Translations under genes and position numbers: made by a program
Shown here: positions 16,664-24,798 of the stretch, piece after piece
Layout of the letters: every line of letters begins with the position of its first letter
How positions within the stretch are numbered: position 1 is the first letter of the stretch
The notes under the pieces: model-generated
Told to the model about the DNA's origin: nothing
Database searches by the model: none
The model's input: the letters and a program-made list of their open reading frames with translations, nothing else
From: Burkholderia sp. FERM BP-3421
GTDB taxonomy: Bacteria > Pseudomonadota > Gammaproteobacteria > Burkholderiales > Burkholderiaceae
Assembly (NCBI RefSeq): GCF_028657905.1
Contig: NZ_CP117782.1
Span: forward strand, 3,472,001-3,536,000
DNA length: 64,000 nt
Direction of reading: 5' to 3'

Positions 16664-16747
16664 GGCGGGCTCCTGGTGGAAGGCCGCCTCGGGCGGCCGG
16701 AGAAAAGGGATGAGGGCAGTGTAGGCAGGCGCGGTTGACGCGGAAAG

Positions 16748-16791
16748 ATGCAAAGGCGCATGATGGTTTTGCATTCAACGCAAAGCCATCA
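16748..16791. promoter_or_regulatory. Inverted repeats in the LysR/oxidoreductase intergenic region
   Basis: Two overlapping dyads lie in the 127-base divergent promoter region. ATGCAAA (16748-16754) pairs with TTTGCAT (16768-16774) across 13 bases. TGATGGTTTTGC (16761-16772) pairs with GCAAAGCCATCA (16780-16791), 11 of 12 positions, and the second arm overlaps the LysR start codon. Sites of this size and place are typical for LysR-type autoregulation. Confidence 0.55.
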
Positions 16792-17711
16792 TGGACGATC
16801 TCCTGTCTCCCCATCTCTCGGTCTTCGTCGACGTGGTCGACCAGCAAGGCTTCTCGGCGGTGGCGCGGCGGCTTGGCGTGGCCGCGTCGTCGGTCACGCG
16901 CCGCATCGATCACCTGGAGGCGCAGCTCGGGCTGCCGCTCCTGCACCGGACCACGCACGCGGTGAAGCCGACCGAGGCCGGCCAGTTGCTGTACGAGCGG
17001 GCCAAGGGCCTGCTCGCGGAGATCCGCGGCCTGCAGGAGGACCTGCACAGCCGGCACAGCGAGCCGGGCGGGCTCTTGCGCGTCGATTGTCCGGCGCCGT
17101 TCGGCCGGCTCCACCTGATGCCGGCCGTCGCGGCGTTCATGCGGCGTCATCCGGCGCTCGACGTGGAGCTGCTGCTGACGGACAGCATGGTCGATCCGCA
17201 CGGCGAGCGGCTCGGCGCCGAGGTCGATCTCGCGCTGCGGATCGGCCCGCTGGAGGACACGCGGCTGGTCGCGACGGTGCTCGCGCCGCAGCGGCGGGTG
17301 CTGTGCGCGAGCCCCGCCTATCTCGAGCGGTGCGGCGCACCCGCGTCGCTCGACGCGCTGGCGGAGCACGACTGCCTCGCCTGGGTCGGCGCGCCGCCGC
17401 CGGGCGCGTGGCGGTTCGGCGAGCGCCGGCTGCCGCCGGCGCGGCCGAGGTTCCGCAGCAATCATTCGGAGGCCTTGCTGGCGGCGGCGCTCGACGGGCT
17501 CGGCATCGCGCATCTGCCGACCTGGCTCGCGGGCGACGCGCTGCGCGCGGGAACCTTGCAGCGGGTGCTGCCGGCGCTCGGCGCGATCGAGGAGCGCGCG
17601 ACGATCCACCTGCTGCGCCAGCAGGCGCGCGGCAGCGCGCGCACGCTGCGGCTCATCGAGTTCCTCAAGGCGTGGTTCGCGCCGCCGCCGTGGGAGCGCG
17701 AAGCGGGCTGA
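16791..17711 (+). CDS. LysR-family transcriptional regulator
   Basis: A 306-residue regulator. The winged helix-turn-helix occupies residues 1-62 (FVDVVDQQGFSAVARRLGVAASSVTRRIDHLE). The linker helix runs to about 90, and the remainder is the periplasmic-binding-like effector domain. It belongs to the branch often next to quinone oxidoreductase genes. The divergent arrangement with the MDR oxidoreductase and the overlapping inverted repeats suggest it controls that gene and itself. The inducer is unknown. Confidence 0.9.
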   Translation: MDDLLSPHLSVFVDVVDQQGFSAVARRLGVAASSVTRRIDHLEAQLGLPLLHRTTHAVKPTEAGQLLYERAKGLLAEIRGLQEDLHSRHSEPGGLLRVDCPAPFGRLHLMPAVAAFMRRHPALDVELLLTDSMVDPHGERLGAEVDLALRIGPLEDTRLVATVLAPQRRVLCASPAYLERCGAPASLDALAEHDCLAWVGAPPPGAWRFGERRLPPARPRFRSNHSEALLAAALDGLGIAHLPTWLAGDALRAGTLQRVLPALGAIEERATIHLLRQQARGSARTLRLIEFLKAWFAPPPWEREAG

Positions 17712-17727
17712 GCGCGGCGCGCGGGCG

Positions 17728-17758
17728 AAAAAAAACGGACCTCGCTGACGAGGTCCGT
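17728..17758 (-). terminator. Rho-independent terminator of the M1 aminopeptidase gene
   Basis: The stem is ACGGACCTC (17735-17743), a 6-base loop, and GAGGTCCGT (17750-17758). Read leftward, a run of eight T (complement of 17728-17735) follows. It serves the leftward aminopeptidase gene, and its stem may also stop the rightward lysR transcript. Confidence 0.85.
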
Positions 17759-17834
17759 TGGTTGGGGCGGCCGGCCGCGCGGGGCGGCCGGTGTCGCGCG
17801 CGCCGTGCGACGGCCCGCGCGATCCGCCGCGCGC

Positions 17835-20015
17835 TTACTGCGTGTGCACCTGCCGCGGCACGAACTTGCCCTGGTAGCGCAGCGTCGGATAGTCGCGTTC
17901 ACGTTCGTCCGTCGTGGCCGGCGCGAGCAGCGTGCTGCCGGACGGCACCTGACGCAGCGACATCGCAGCCGGCGAGTTGATCGTGCCGATGCTGCTCGAA
18001 CGCGAGGCCGGTGCGAGGTTCGAGCCGACCAGCAGCGCGGCTTCGCTCTTCAGGCTTTGCAGCAGCACTGGATCGGTCGTGCGGCCGAGCTGCGGCAGCA
18101 GCGCGCTCCACGCGGCGTCGCTGTAGTTCGTCACGTAGTAGTCGTGGCCCGACGGGTTCGCGAGCACCGCCGAGCAGCCGTCGAGACGGATCTGCGTCTG
18201 GGTGTCCTTGAGCGCGAGCGTCTTGCGGTTGACGAGGCCGTCGCCGTACGCGAGCGTGACCGGCACCGTCCACTGCGTGCCCGGATACTTGTTGGTATTC
18301 GGGTACGGCGCCTGCTTCAGCGTGACGATGGTCTGGTTCTTCGTCAGGTCGCACTGCGTGTCGAGGCTCAGGAGCGGCACGCCGGTCTGGCGCACGTAGC
18401 TGTCGCCGATCGGCCCGACCTGCTGGCCGCTCGCCTTCGACAGCGCATCCCACAGCCGCTTCGGCGTGCCGTTGCCGAACGAGTAATCGGTCAGGTACTG
18501 CTGCAGACCCTTGCGCAGCGTTTCCTCGCCGAGATAGCCCTCGAGCATCTTCAGCACGTGGCCGCCCTTGTTGTAGACGAACGAGCCGCCGCCGAGCACG
18601 AATTCGTTCGAGCCCCACGCGTTGAAGTTCGGCGCGACCGGGAACGCGTTCGGCCCGATGTCGCGATTGATCACGCGATAGCGGTCCTTCACGTCATCGA
18701 TCCAGTTGAACTGATCCGGGAAGAACTGGATCGTCGTCTTGGTTTCGAAGAAGGTCGCGAACGATTCGTTGAGCCACACGTTGTCCCACCAGTCGGCCGT
18801 CACGAGATCGCCGAACCACTGGTGCGCGACTTCGTGCGTGAGCACCTGGTCGCCGTAGCGCGACATCGGCTTGCCCGGCTCGGGCAGGATGTCGTCCGCG
18901 AACTCGAGAATCGAGCCCCAGTTCTCCATGCCGCCGAAGTTCAGGTTCTTCTGCGCCTTGAACGCATCGTTCGCGGCGACCGTGTCGAACTTGGTGAGCG
19001 GCAGCGGAATGCCCGTATAGCGGTAGTAGAAGTCGAGCGCCTGCTTGGTGCGCTGCATCGCGGGCTTCGCCCAGTCCCGCATGCCGGGCGGCGTGAACAC
19101 GCGCAGGTGCAAGCCGCGGCCGTCGGGCAGCGGGCTCGTGAAGTCGTCCTCGAGCACGTCGAACTGGCCGCCGCCGAAGAACACCAGATAGGACGGCATC
19201 GGCGGCGTCTTCTCGAACGACACCAGCTTGTAGCCGCCGCCGACGTTCGCCGCCGGCTTCTCGGCCGCGTTCGACACCACGCGCCACGCCTGCGGCACCT
19301 CGGCCGTCACCTCGTAGGTCGGGCGGAACGCCGGCTCGTCCCAGCCGGGGAACCACTGGCGCGACAGGTCGGTTTCGCCCTGCGTGAGGATCGCGCCGCT
19401 GGTCTTGCCGTCGGTGCCTTTCAGGTCGACGCGGAAGATCCCTTCGGCGGCGGAGCAGCCGGGATACGGATCGTTGTCGCAGCTGCCGACGGTGCCCTTG
19501 GTCGGGTCGCCCTTCGACATGAAGTTGATGATGCCCTGCCATTCCATGTGCAGCGAATAGTTGCCCGGGGCGATCGAGCCGCTCGCGGGGCGCAGCTGGT
19601 AATAGTCGCCCTTGCTCTGTGGCGTGGCGATCAGCGGCACGTTGCCGGGCTGCAGCGTGATCCGGCCGTTGGTGAACTGGATCCGGTGCGCGGCGACGAC
19701 GATCGCATTGACCGGCTTGAGCACCTTGATCTCGACGTCCGCGCGCCCGTTGAACTGGTTCAGGTCGTCGTTCGGGCGGAACCACAGCCGGTAGTTGACC
19801 GGCACCACCGTGTCGGGCAGCTCGACCGGCTTCGCGCTTTTGTCGACCGGGGTGGCCGCCGGCGTGCTGGCGGCGGGGGTGGCCACGGTCGGCGCGTGCG
19901 CCGCGCCGAGCGACGTGGCCGAGCCGCCGATGCCGCCGTCGTCGCCGCCGCAGGCTGCGAGCGCGAGCACGCCCAGCAGCGACAGGTAGCGAATCCTATG
20001 CGTATTGATCCACAT
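17835..20015 (-). CDS. M1-family aminopeptidase, predicted lipoprotein
   Basis: A 726-residue protein. It begins with a lipoprotein signal ending LALAAC (Cys22), followed by a Gly/Ser/Thr/Ala-rich linker to about residue 60, so it is likely anchored to a membrane and acts outside the cytoplasm. The M1 core has the substrate-binding GGMENWGS motif (near 365) and the zinc motif HEVAHQWFGD, with the second Glu in LNESFATFFE, starting near 392. The C-terminal domain is shorter than in PepN. Start ATG 20015 has GAGG upstream. It stands alone with its own terminator. The function is release of N-terminal amino acids from peptides; specificity is unknown. Confidence 0.9.
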   Translation of the reverse strand: MWINTHRIRYLSLLGVLALAACGGDDGGIGGSATSLGAAHAPTVATPAASTPAATPVDKSAKPVELPDTVVPVNYRLWFRPNDDLNQFNGRADVEIKVLKPVNAIVVAAHRIQFTNGRITLQPGNVPLIATPQSKGDYYQLRPASGSIAPGNYSLHMEWQGIINFMSKGDPTKGTVGSCDNDPYPGCSAAEGIFRVDLKGTDGKTSGAILTQGETDLSRQWFPGWDEPAFRPTYEVTAEVPQAWRVVSNAAEKPAANVGGGYKLVSFEKTPPMPSYLVFFGGGQFDVLEDDFTSPLPDGRGLHLRVFTPPGMRDWAKPAMQRTKQALDFYYRYTGIPLPLTKFDTVAANDAFKAQKNLNFGGMENWGSILEFADDILPEPGKPMSRYGDQVLTHEVAHQWFGDLVTADWWDNVWLNESFATFFETKTTIQFFPDQFNWIDDVKDRYRVINRDIGPNAFPVAPNFNAWGSNEFVLGGGSFVYNKGGHVLKMLEGYLGEETLRKGLQQYLTDYSFGNGTPKRLWDALSKASGQQVGPIGDSYVRQTGVPLLSLDTQCDLTKNQTIVTLKQAPYPNTNKYPGTQWTVPVTLAYGDGLVNRKTLALKDTQTQIRLDGCSAVLANPSGHDYYVTNYSDAAWSALLPQLGRTTDPVLLQSLKSEAALLVGSNLAPASRSSSIGTINSPAAMSLRQVPSGSTLLAPATTDERERDYPTLRYQGKFVPRQVHTQ

Positions 20016-20082
20016 GCTGAAACCTCGAATGGAAGAAAGACCAGACAGTCATGTTTTGCAATCGACCGGCAATAGTTCGCCC

Positions 20083-20102
20083 TCGCCGTTAATCGACGGC
20101 GA
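20083..20102. promoter_or_regulatory. Inverted repeat upstream of the M1 aminopeptidase
   Basis: TCGCCGT (20083-20089), 6 bases, ACGGCGA (20096-20102) form a perfect dyad 68 bases upstream of the aminopeptidase start codon. It is a candidate operator or leader hairpin; nothing else supports either reading. Confidence 0.35.
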
Positions 20103-20404
20103 ATGACGGTATTCCGGTGATATTCGAAAGGCGTGGTAATTGACTAGGTGAAGATAATCATGGAGTGGTGCCCCCTTTTGATTCTGGATTGTCGATCAAA
20201 CTGCCGGCGCGGCCGAATCGGGCGTCAGCTCGCGCACGGCGGCGACGCGCCGCCGCGGCGCGCTTCACCAAGGCCGGGAGCCATATGGGCCGGCGACTTC
20301 CGCCGTCTGGCATAGCTTCGGCGCGCGCTTGAACGCACCCGCCCGCCAGAGCGGCGGAGGCGTGATTGTCAAGCACTTTTAAGGTATGTCAGGCGAATCG
20401 AAAG
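20103..20404. other. Intergenic stretch without a supported gene
   Basis: I see no convincing gene. The middle part is GC-rich, and its open frames lack ribosome binding sites and recognisable domains. The edges are AT-rich and probably hold the aminopeptidase promoter. Confidence 0.4.
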
Positions 20405-20524
20405 ATGTGGGTCAATATACTTGATGATTTTCTGCAAAGGAAACGAAATTTTTCTAAAAATGCATATTACGTTTCTTTCAATGAATATGAATTGAGTGAG
20501 TTAATGGACAATATTTTCGGGTGA
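20405..20524 (+). CDS. Possible small protein, AT-rich, unknown
   Basis: A 39-codon frame beginning MWVNILDDFLQRKRNF and ending LMDNIFG lies in a markedly AT-rich pocket. Codon choice (AAT, AAA, TTT, TAT, ATA) is unlike every neighbouring gene, which suggests either a horizontally acquired remnant or noncoding AT-rich DNA that happens to be open. No good ribosome binding site precedes it. It could be the N-terminal fragment of a lost gene. Low confidence; I recognise no family. Confidence 0.25.
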   Translation: MWVNILDDFLQRKRNFSKNAYYVSFNEYELSELMDNIFG

Positions 20525-20695
20525 TTGAATTTTCGTAGTGCGGCGCGCGCGGCCGGCGGCGCGCCGCGCGGAAACTACGAGATCCACCGGCCGGGTTCGT
20601 CGGACCAGGGCGCGCGCGACGGGGAGTCCGAACGAGGCGACGGGGCGGGCTCGGTACAATGGCCGGTCCGGGTGTTCCAAAGCGAGGTCGTCGTC

Positions 20696-21202
20696 ATGTT
20701 CCGTTCGTTCCGTGCCGTTCCACGTGGGTGGCTGCTTGCGCTTGCCATGTTGCTGATGCTGGGCGGCTGCGCGGCGCTGTCCGGTCGCGACCCGGTGCGC
20801 GCGAACGTGGTGGGCCTCGAACCGCTGGCCGGCCAGGGGCTGGAGGCGCGTTTCAACGTGATGCTGCGGCTGCAGAATCCCAACGACAGCGCGCTCGACT
20901 ACGACGGCGTCTCGCTCGATCTCGAGGTGAACGGCAAGGCGTTCGCGACCGGCGTCAGCGATGCGCGCGGCACGGTCCCGCGCTTCGGCGAGGCGGTGAT
21001 CGCGGTGCCCGTCACGGTGTCCGCGTTCGCTGTCGCGCGGCAGGCGTTCGGCCTCGCCGACGTGGCCGGCGCGGGCAAGCTGCCCTATGTGATGCGCGGC
21101 CGGCTCGGCGGCGGTCCGTTCGGCGGCGCGCGTTTTCACGACGCGGGCGAGCTGAGCCTGCCGGCGTCGCCGCTGTTCGGCACCGCTCCCGCGCCGTATT
21201 GA
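20696..21202 (+). CDS. LEA14/WHy-domain lipoprotein
   Basis: A 168-residue protein with a lipoprotein signal (hydrophobic ALAMLLMLGGC, Cys25). One LEA type-2 (water stress and hypersensitive response, WHy) domain follows at about residues 35-150, recognisable from the ARFNVMLRLQNPNDSALDYDGVSLDLEVNGKAFA region. Start ATG 20696 has GAGG upstream. Proteins of this type are widespread in proteobacteria as envelope lipoproteins of unclear role. A TACAAT -10-like box lies at 20655-20660. Confidence 0.8.
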   Translation: MFRSFRAVPRGWLLALAMLLMLGGCAALSGRDPVRANVVGLEPLAGQGLEARFNVMLRLQNPNDSALDYDGVSLDLEVNGKAFATGVSDARGTVPRFGEAVIAVPVTVSAFAVARQAFGLADVAGAGKLPYVMRGRLGGGPFGGARFHDAGELSLPASPLFGTAPAPY

Positions 21203-21316
21203 GCTGGCGTGCCGCGCGGCCGGTCGCGCGGTTTTGCGGCCGCGGCCCAAAGCGCGCTACTGTGTGGTCCGTGCGATGCACGGCATCGCCTGTGATTCAA
21301 CCGTTTTCGAGTACGT

Positions 21317-22447
21317 GTGACTGATTCCACTCTTTTCCATTGGACCGACGCTCAGGGCGCGGACTGTGTCGCGCGCTGGCGCTCCGAAGCGGGCGCGAGC
21401 CCGCCGCGGCGCGCGGTGCCGGCCGACGACCGCACCACGGCCGACGTCGCCTATCGCCTCGCGAGCGAGGGCACGGCGCTCGTCTGGCAGGGCGACTTCC
21501 AGAATGCGCGGCAACTGCTGCAGGCGCTCGCGCGCCGCCTCGACCGCAAGCCGCGCAAGGCGGCCGCGACGCCCGCCGACGCCTTCAATCTCCATCGGCT
21601 CGCGCAGTCGCAGCGCGCGCGCACGCTCGGCATGCTGCTGATCCCGCTCGAGGCGGACTACGGGATCGCGCTGCGGCGCGCGCCCGATTGGCGCGACGCG
21701 TGCGAGGAAGCCTACGGGCCGGGCGGCGGCGAGCGCTCGATCGTGTCGCTGCGCGAATTGCTCGGGCTCAACGGCGCGCACGAATGGCGCAAGAAAGGGG
21801 TTGAGATCGACGCGCTCGGCGCGCGCATCCATCCGCACTACGGCGTGTTCTCGCCGGTGCGCGGCGAGTACGTGACGCTGGTCGCGCGCGCGCCGCTGCC
21901 GTCGAGCGCGCTCGCATTCGACATCGGCACCGGCACCGGCGTGCTGGCGGCGGTGCTGGCGGCGCGCGGCGTGCGCCGCGTGGTGGCGACCGACCAGGAT
22001 CCGCGCGCGCTGGCCTGCGCGCGCGACAACCTCGCGCGGCTCGGCTATGCCGGGCAGGTCGAGGTAGGCGAGGCGGACCTGTTTCCGGCCGGGCGCGCGC
22101 CGCTCGTGGTCTGCAATCCGCCCTGGGTGCCCGCGCGGCCCAGCTCGGCGATCGAGTATGCGGTCTACGATCCGGACAGCCGGATGCTCAGGGGCTTTCT
22201 CGCGGGGCTCGCCGCGCACCTGGAGCCGGGCGGCGAAGGCTGGCTGATCCTGTCCGATTTCGCGGAACATCTCGGCCTGCGCACGCGCGAGGCGCTGCTC
22301 GGCTGGATCGAGGCGGCGGGCCTGACGGTAATCGGTCGCGACGAGATCCGGCCGCACCATCCGAAGGCGGCCGATCCCGCCGATCCGCTGCATAGCGCGC
22401 GCGCGGCGGAGCGCACGTCGCTGTGGCGGCTCGCCGCGCGGGCGTGA
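21317..22447 (+). CDS. Class I SAM-dependent methyltransferase with NPPW motif
   Basis: A 376-residue protein read from a GTG start. The C-terminal half is a Rossmann methyltransferase: AFDIGTGTGVLAAVLAARG is SAM motif I (about residues 195-213), ATDQDPRAL is motif II, and VVCNPPWVPARP is the N-P-P-W catalytic motif of enzymes that methylate planar nitrogen atoms (RNA bases or Gln side chains, as in RsmC and PrmC). The N-terminal 190 residues hold no second motif I recognise. The substrate is undetermined. It is followed by another methyltransferase gene on the same strand. Confidence 0.8.
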   Translation: MTDSTLFHWTDAQGADCVARWRSEAGASPPRRAVPADDRTTADVAYRLASEGTALVWQGDFQNARQLLQALARRLDRKPRKAAATPADAFNLHRLAQSQRARTLGMLLIPLEADYGIALRRAPDWRDACEEAYGPGGGERSIVSLRELLGLNGAHEWRKKGVEIDALGARIHPHYGVFSPVRGEYVTLVARAPLPSSALAFDIGTGTGVLAAVLAARGVRRVVATDQDPRALACARDNLARLGYAGQVEVGEADLFPAGRAPLVVCNPPWVPARPSSAIEYAVYDPDSRMLRGFLAGLAAHLEPGGEGWLILSDFAEHLGLRTREALLGWIEAAGLTVIGRDEIRPHHPKAADPADPLHSARAAERTSLWRLAARA

Positions 22448-22540
22448 CGCGCCGCGCTTTTCGGTAAACTGAGGTTTTCTCCGCCTGCCTGTCCGCCGCG
22501 CGCCCGATCGATCGGGCGCGCGGCGGCTGCTTTCCGCACG

Positions 22541-23389
22541 ATGTCGAACAAGACCTACGAAATCCGTCCGAACCAGTCGATCGAACTGCTCAAGGAGCTG
22601 CACATCCTGACGCGCGACGGCAAGATGAACCAGGACAGCCGTCGCAAGCTCAAGCAGGTGTACCACCTGTTCCAGTTCATCGAACCGCTGCTCGCGAGCG
22701 TGCAGCAGGACAAGGGCGGCGTCACGCTCGCCGATCACGGCGCGGGCAAGTCCTATCTGGGCTTCATCCTGTACGACCTGTTTTTCAAGGAGCGGCCGTC
22801 CGGCGCGTCGCACATCTACGGGATCGAGACCCGCGAGGAGCTGGTCGAGCGCTCGACCGCGCTCGCGGCGACGCTCGGTTTCGAGGGGATGTCGTTCCTC
22901 AATCTGTCGGTGGCCGAGTCGATCACGTCGCCGCGCCTGCCCGAGACGATCGACGTCGTCACCGCGCTGCACGCCTGCAACACCGCGACCGACGATGCGA
23001 TCCGCTTCGCGCTCGCGAAACGCGCGAGCCATATCGTGCTGGTGCCGTGCTGCCAGGCCGAGATCGCAGGCGTGCTGCGCAGGAACAAGGGCAAGTCGCT
23101 CGGCAACGCGCTGACCGAGGTGTGGCGCCATCCGCTGCATACCCGCGAATTCGGCAGCCAGATCACCAACGTGCTGCGCTGCCTGCAACTGGAGGCGCAC
23201 GGCTATCAGGTGAGCGTGACCGAGCTGGTCGGCTGGGAGCATTCGATGAAGAACGAGCTGATCATCGCGCAGTACAAGGACCTGCCGCGCCGCAAGCCCA
23301 GCGAGCGCCTGAACGAGATCCTGGAGATGTTCGGGCTCGCGGAACTGCGCGAGCGCTTCTTCGCGCCGGCCGCGGGCGAGGCCGCCTGA
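22541..23389 (+). CDS. SAM methyltransferase-like protein (Methyltransf_32 type)
   Basis: A 282-residue protein. The region VTLADHGAGKSYLGFILYDLFF (about residues 62-83) is a SAM-binding motif I variant with DHGAGKS, and VVTALHACNTATDDAI is motif IV of the METTL25/GSTCD-related methyltransferases. VPCCQ near residue 170 is also conserved there. Substrate unknown, possibly RNA. It starts 93 bases after the preceding methyltransferase and may share its transcript. Confidence 0.7.
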   Translation: MSNKTYEIRPNQSIELLKELHILTRDGKMNQDSRRKLKQVYHLFQFIEPLLASVQQDKGGVTLADHGAGKSYLGFILYDLFFKERPSGASHIYGIETREELVERSTALAATLGFEGMSFLNLSVAESITSPRLPETIDVVTALHACNTATDDAIRFALAKRASHIVLVPCCQAEIAGVLRRNKGKSLGNALTEVWRHPLHTREFGSQITNVLRCLQLEAHGYQVSVTELVGWEHSMKNELIIAQYKDLPRRKPSERLNEILEMFGLAELRERFFAPAAGEAA

Positions 23390-23399
23390 CGCGTCTGCG

Positions 23400-23981
23400 T
23401 CAGCTTGCGTCGTCCGGGTGGTCGCCCGCCATCCATTCCCGCCAGCCGTCATGCCCGAGGCGGCGAAGCGTCGCCTGATTGCGTTCGTAGATGTCGGCGG
23501 CGTCGGGCACCGCGTCGACCGCGCGCGCGATGCTCGCCTCGCGCAGCAGATGCAGGATCGGATACGGCGCGCGGTTCGTGTAGTTCTCGATGTCGTCGGG
23601 CGCGCTGCCGTCGAACTGGTAGCGCGGATGGAAGCTCGCGATCTGCAACATGCCGTCGAGGCGCAGCTGGCGCAGCAGCTGGTCGGCGAACAGCAGCGCG
23701 TCGTTGTAGTCGGCGAAATCGGCGAGCGCGTCGGGAACGATCAGCAAGGTCGTGTCGACCTGCTCCGGATCACTTGCCTCGAGCGCGCGCAGCTCGGCCT
23801 CGAGGTCGGTCAGCGCGGCTTCGAACGAGGTCGCGCGGCTGATCGCGTAGCGCACCTGGTGCTTCACATGCACGCTCTTTGCGAACGGACACAGATTGAG
23901 GCCGATCACCGCGCGCGTGAGCCAGTTGCGGGTGGCGGCGAGGATCGTGGCGTCGTCTTCGGCGGGGCGGGGAACGGTCAT
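23400..23981 (-). CDS. DUF1415-family protein
   Basis: A 193-residue cytoplasmic protein with the DUF1415 pattern: NWLTRAVIGLNLCPFAKSV near the N-terminus (residues 19-37), the FADYNDALLFADQLL helix, and IASFHPRYQFDG plus NRAPYPILHLLREASI in the C-terminal half. The conserved Cys and His residues suggest metal or cofactor binding, but no function is established. It is convergent with the methyltransferase gene; only 10 bases separate their stops. Confidence 0.85.
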   Translation of the reverse strand: MTVPRPAEDDATILAATRNWLTRAVIGLNLCPFAKSVHVKHQVRYAISRATSFEAALTDLEAELRALEASDPEQVDTTLLIVPDALADFADYNDALLFADQLLRQLRLDGMLQIASFHPRYQFDGSAPDDIENYTNRAPYPILHLLREASIARAVDAVPDAADIYERNQATLRRLGHDGWREWMAGDHPDDAS

Positions 23982-24036
23982 GTCGGGCAGCGGCCTGGCG
24001 GGAAACGCCGCATTGTAGCGGGCGGCGCGCGCCGGT

Positions 24037-24651
24037 TCACGCGCAGGCGGCGTCGATCAGGAGCCGCGCGACGCGCGGCGCCTCGCCGATCGGGCTTGCG
24101 TCGGGACGGTAGGTCTGGCTTGCCGCGTAGATGCCTTCGATCAACAGCGCGAGCCCATCGGCGAGCGCCTGCGGCTCGCGCGCGCCCGCGCCGTGCGCGA
24201 GCGTGACGAGCCGGGTCATCAGGCGGGCCTTGTTGTCGGCGACGAACTGGCGCGCGGGATGGCTCAACTCCGGAAATTCCGCCGCGACGTTCACGAACGG
24301 GCAGCCCCGGTAGTCGGGTTGCAAGGCCCGCGCCGACAGATCGTCGAAATACTGGATCAGCTGCGCCTTCGGATCGTCCGGATGCCGGGCGGCGCTGGCG
24401 TCGACGCGCTCGAAGAAGCACGCATCCATTCGTTCGAGATACGCGAGCACCAGTTCGTCCTTCGACGAGAAGCGGCGATACAGGCTCATCTTGTTGACGC
24501 CGGCGCGCTCGACCACGGCTTCCACGCCGACGGCGCGCACCCCTTCCCGATAGAACAATTCCTCCGCCGCGCGCAGCAGATGCTCGTGCGCGGTGGCGCC
24601 CGCGATGGGCGCGCGCGCGCGTCGGACGGGTTTGGCGGCGGTGGCGGACAT
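24037..24651 (-). CDS. TetR-family repressor
   Basis: A 204-residue regulator. The N-terminal helix-turn-helix spans residues 20-68 (LLRAAEELFYREG...VEAVVERAGVNKMSLYRRFSSKDELV). The rest is an all-helical ligand domain with a YRGCPFVNVAAEFPE segment common in TetR proteins near transporters. It is divergent from an MFS transporter, and the shared 147-base region carries two near-identical palindromes that fit TetR operators. It is therefore the likely repressor of the transporter and of itself. The ligand is unknown. Confidence 0.9.
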   Translation of the reverse strand: MSATAAKPVRRARAPIAGATAHEHLLRAAEELFYREGVRAVGVEAVVERAGVNKMSLYRRFSSKDELVLAYLERMDACFFERVDASAARHPDDPKAQLIQYFDDLSARALQPDYRGCPFVNVAAEFPELSHPARQFVADNKARLMTRLVTLAHGAGAREPQALADGLALLIEGIYAASQTYRPDASPIGEAPRVARLLIDAACA

Positions 24652-24685
24652 GAAAGACCTCGTCAGCGTTATTGGCTGCTTGACA

Positions 24686-24736
24686 TGTTACCGAGCGGTC
24701 ACTAGGATCGCAACCTAATGTGACCGATCGGTAACA
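24686..24736. promoter_or_regulatory. Paired TetR operators
   Basis: TGTTACCGAGCGGTCAC (24686-24702) and GTGACCGATCGGTAACA (24720-24736) are inverted copies of each other, differing at one central base, with 17 bases between them. Each is itself a near-palindrome around CCGA(T/G)CGG. They sit between the divergent tetR and MFS genes, where a TetR dimer would block both promoters. Confidence 0.75.
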
Positions 24737-24798
24737 GATTGGCTCGTTGTCAACAGAAATGGATGCAGCGTCCGCGCGGCGGACCAGGAGCGAAATCG

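Noticed and set aside
20158..20376. 72-codon minus-strand frame upstream of the M1 aminopeptidase
   Set aside because: No ribosome binding site, low-complexity Arg/Ala composition and no recognisable family.
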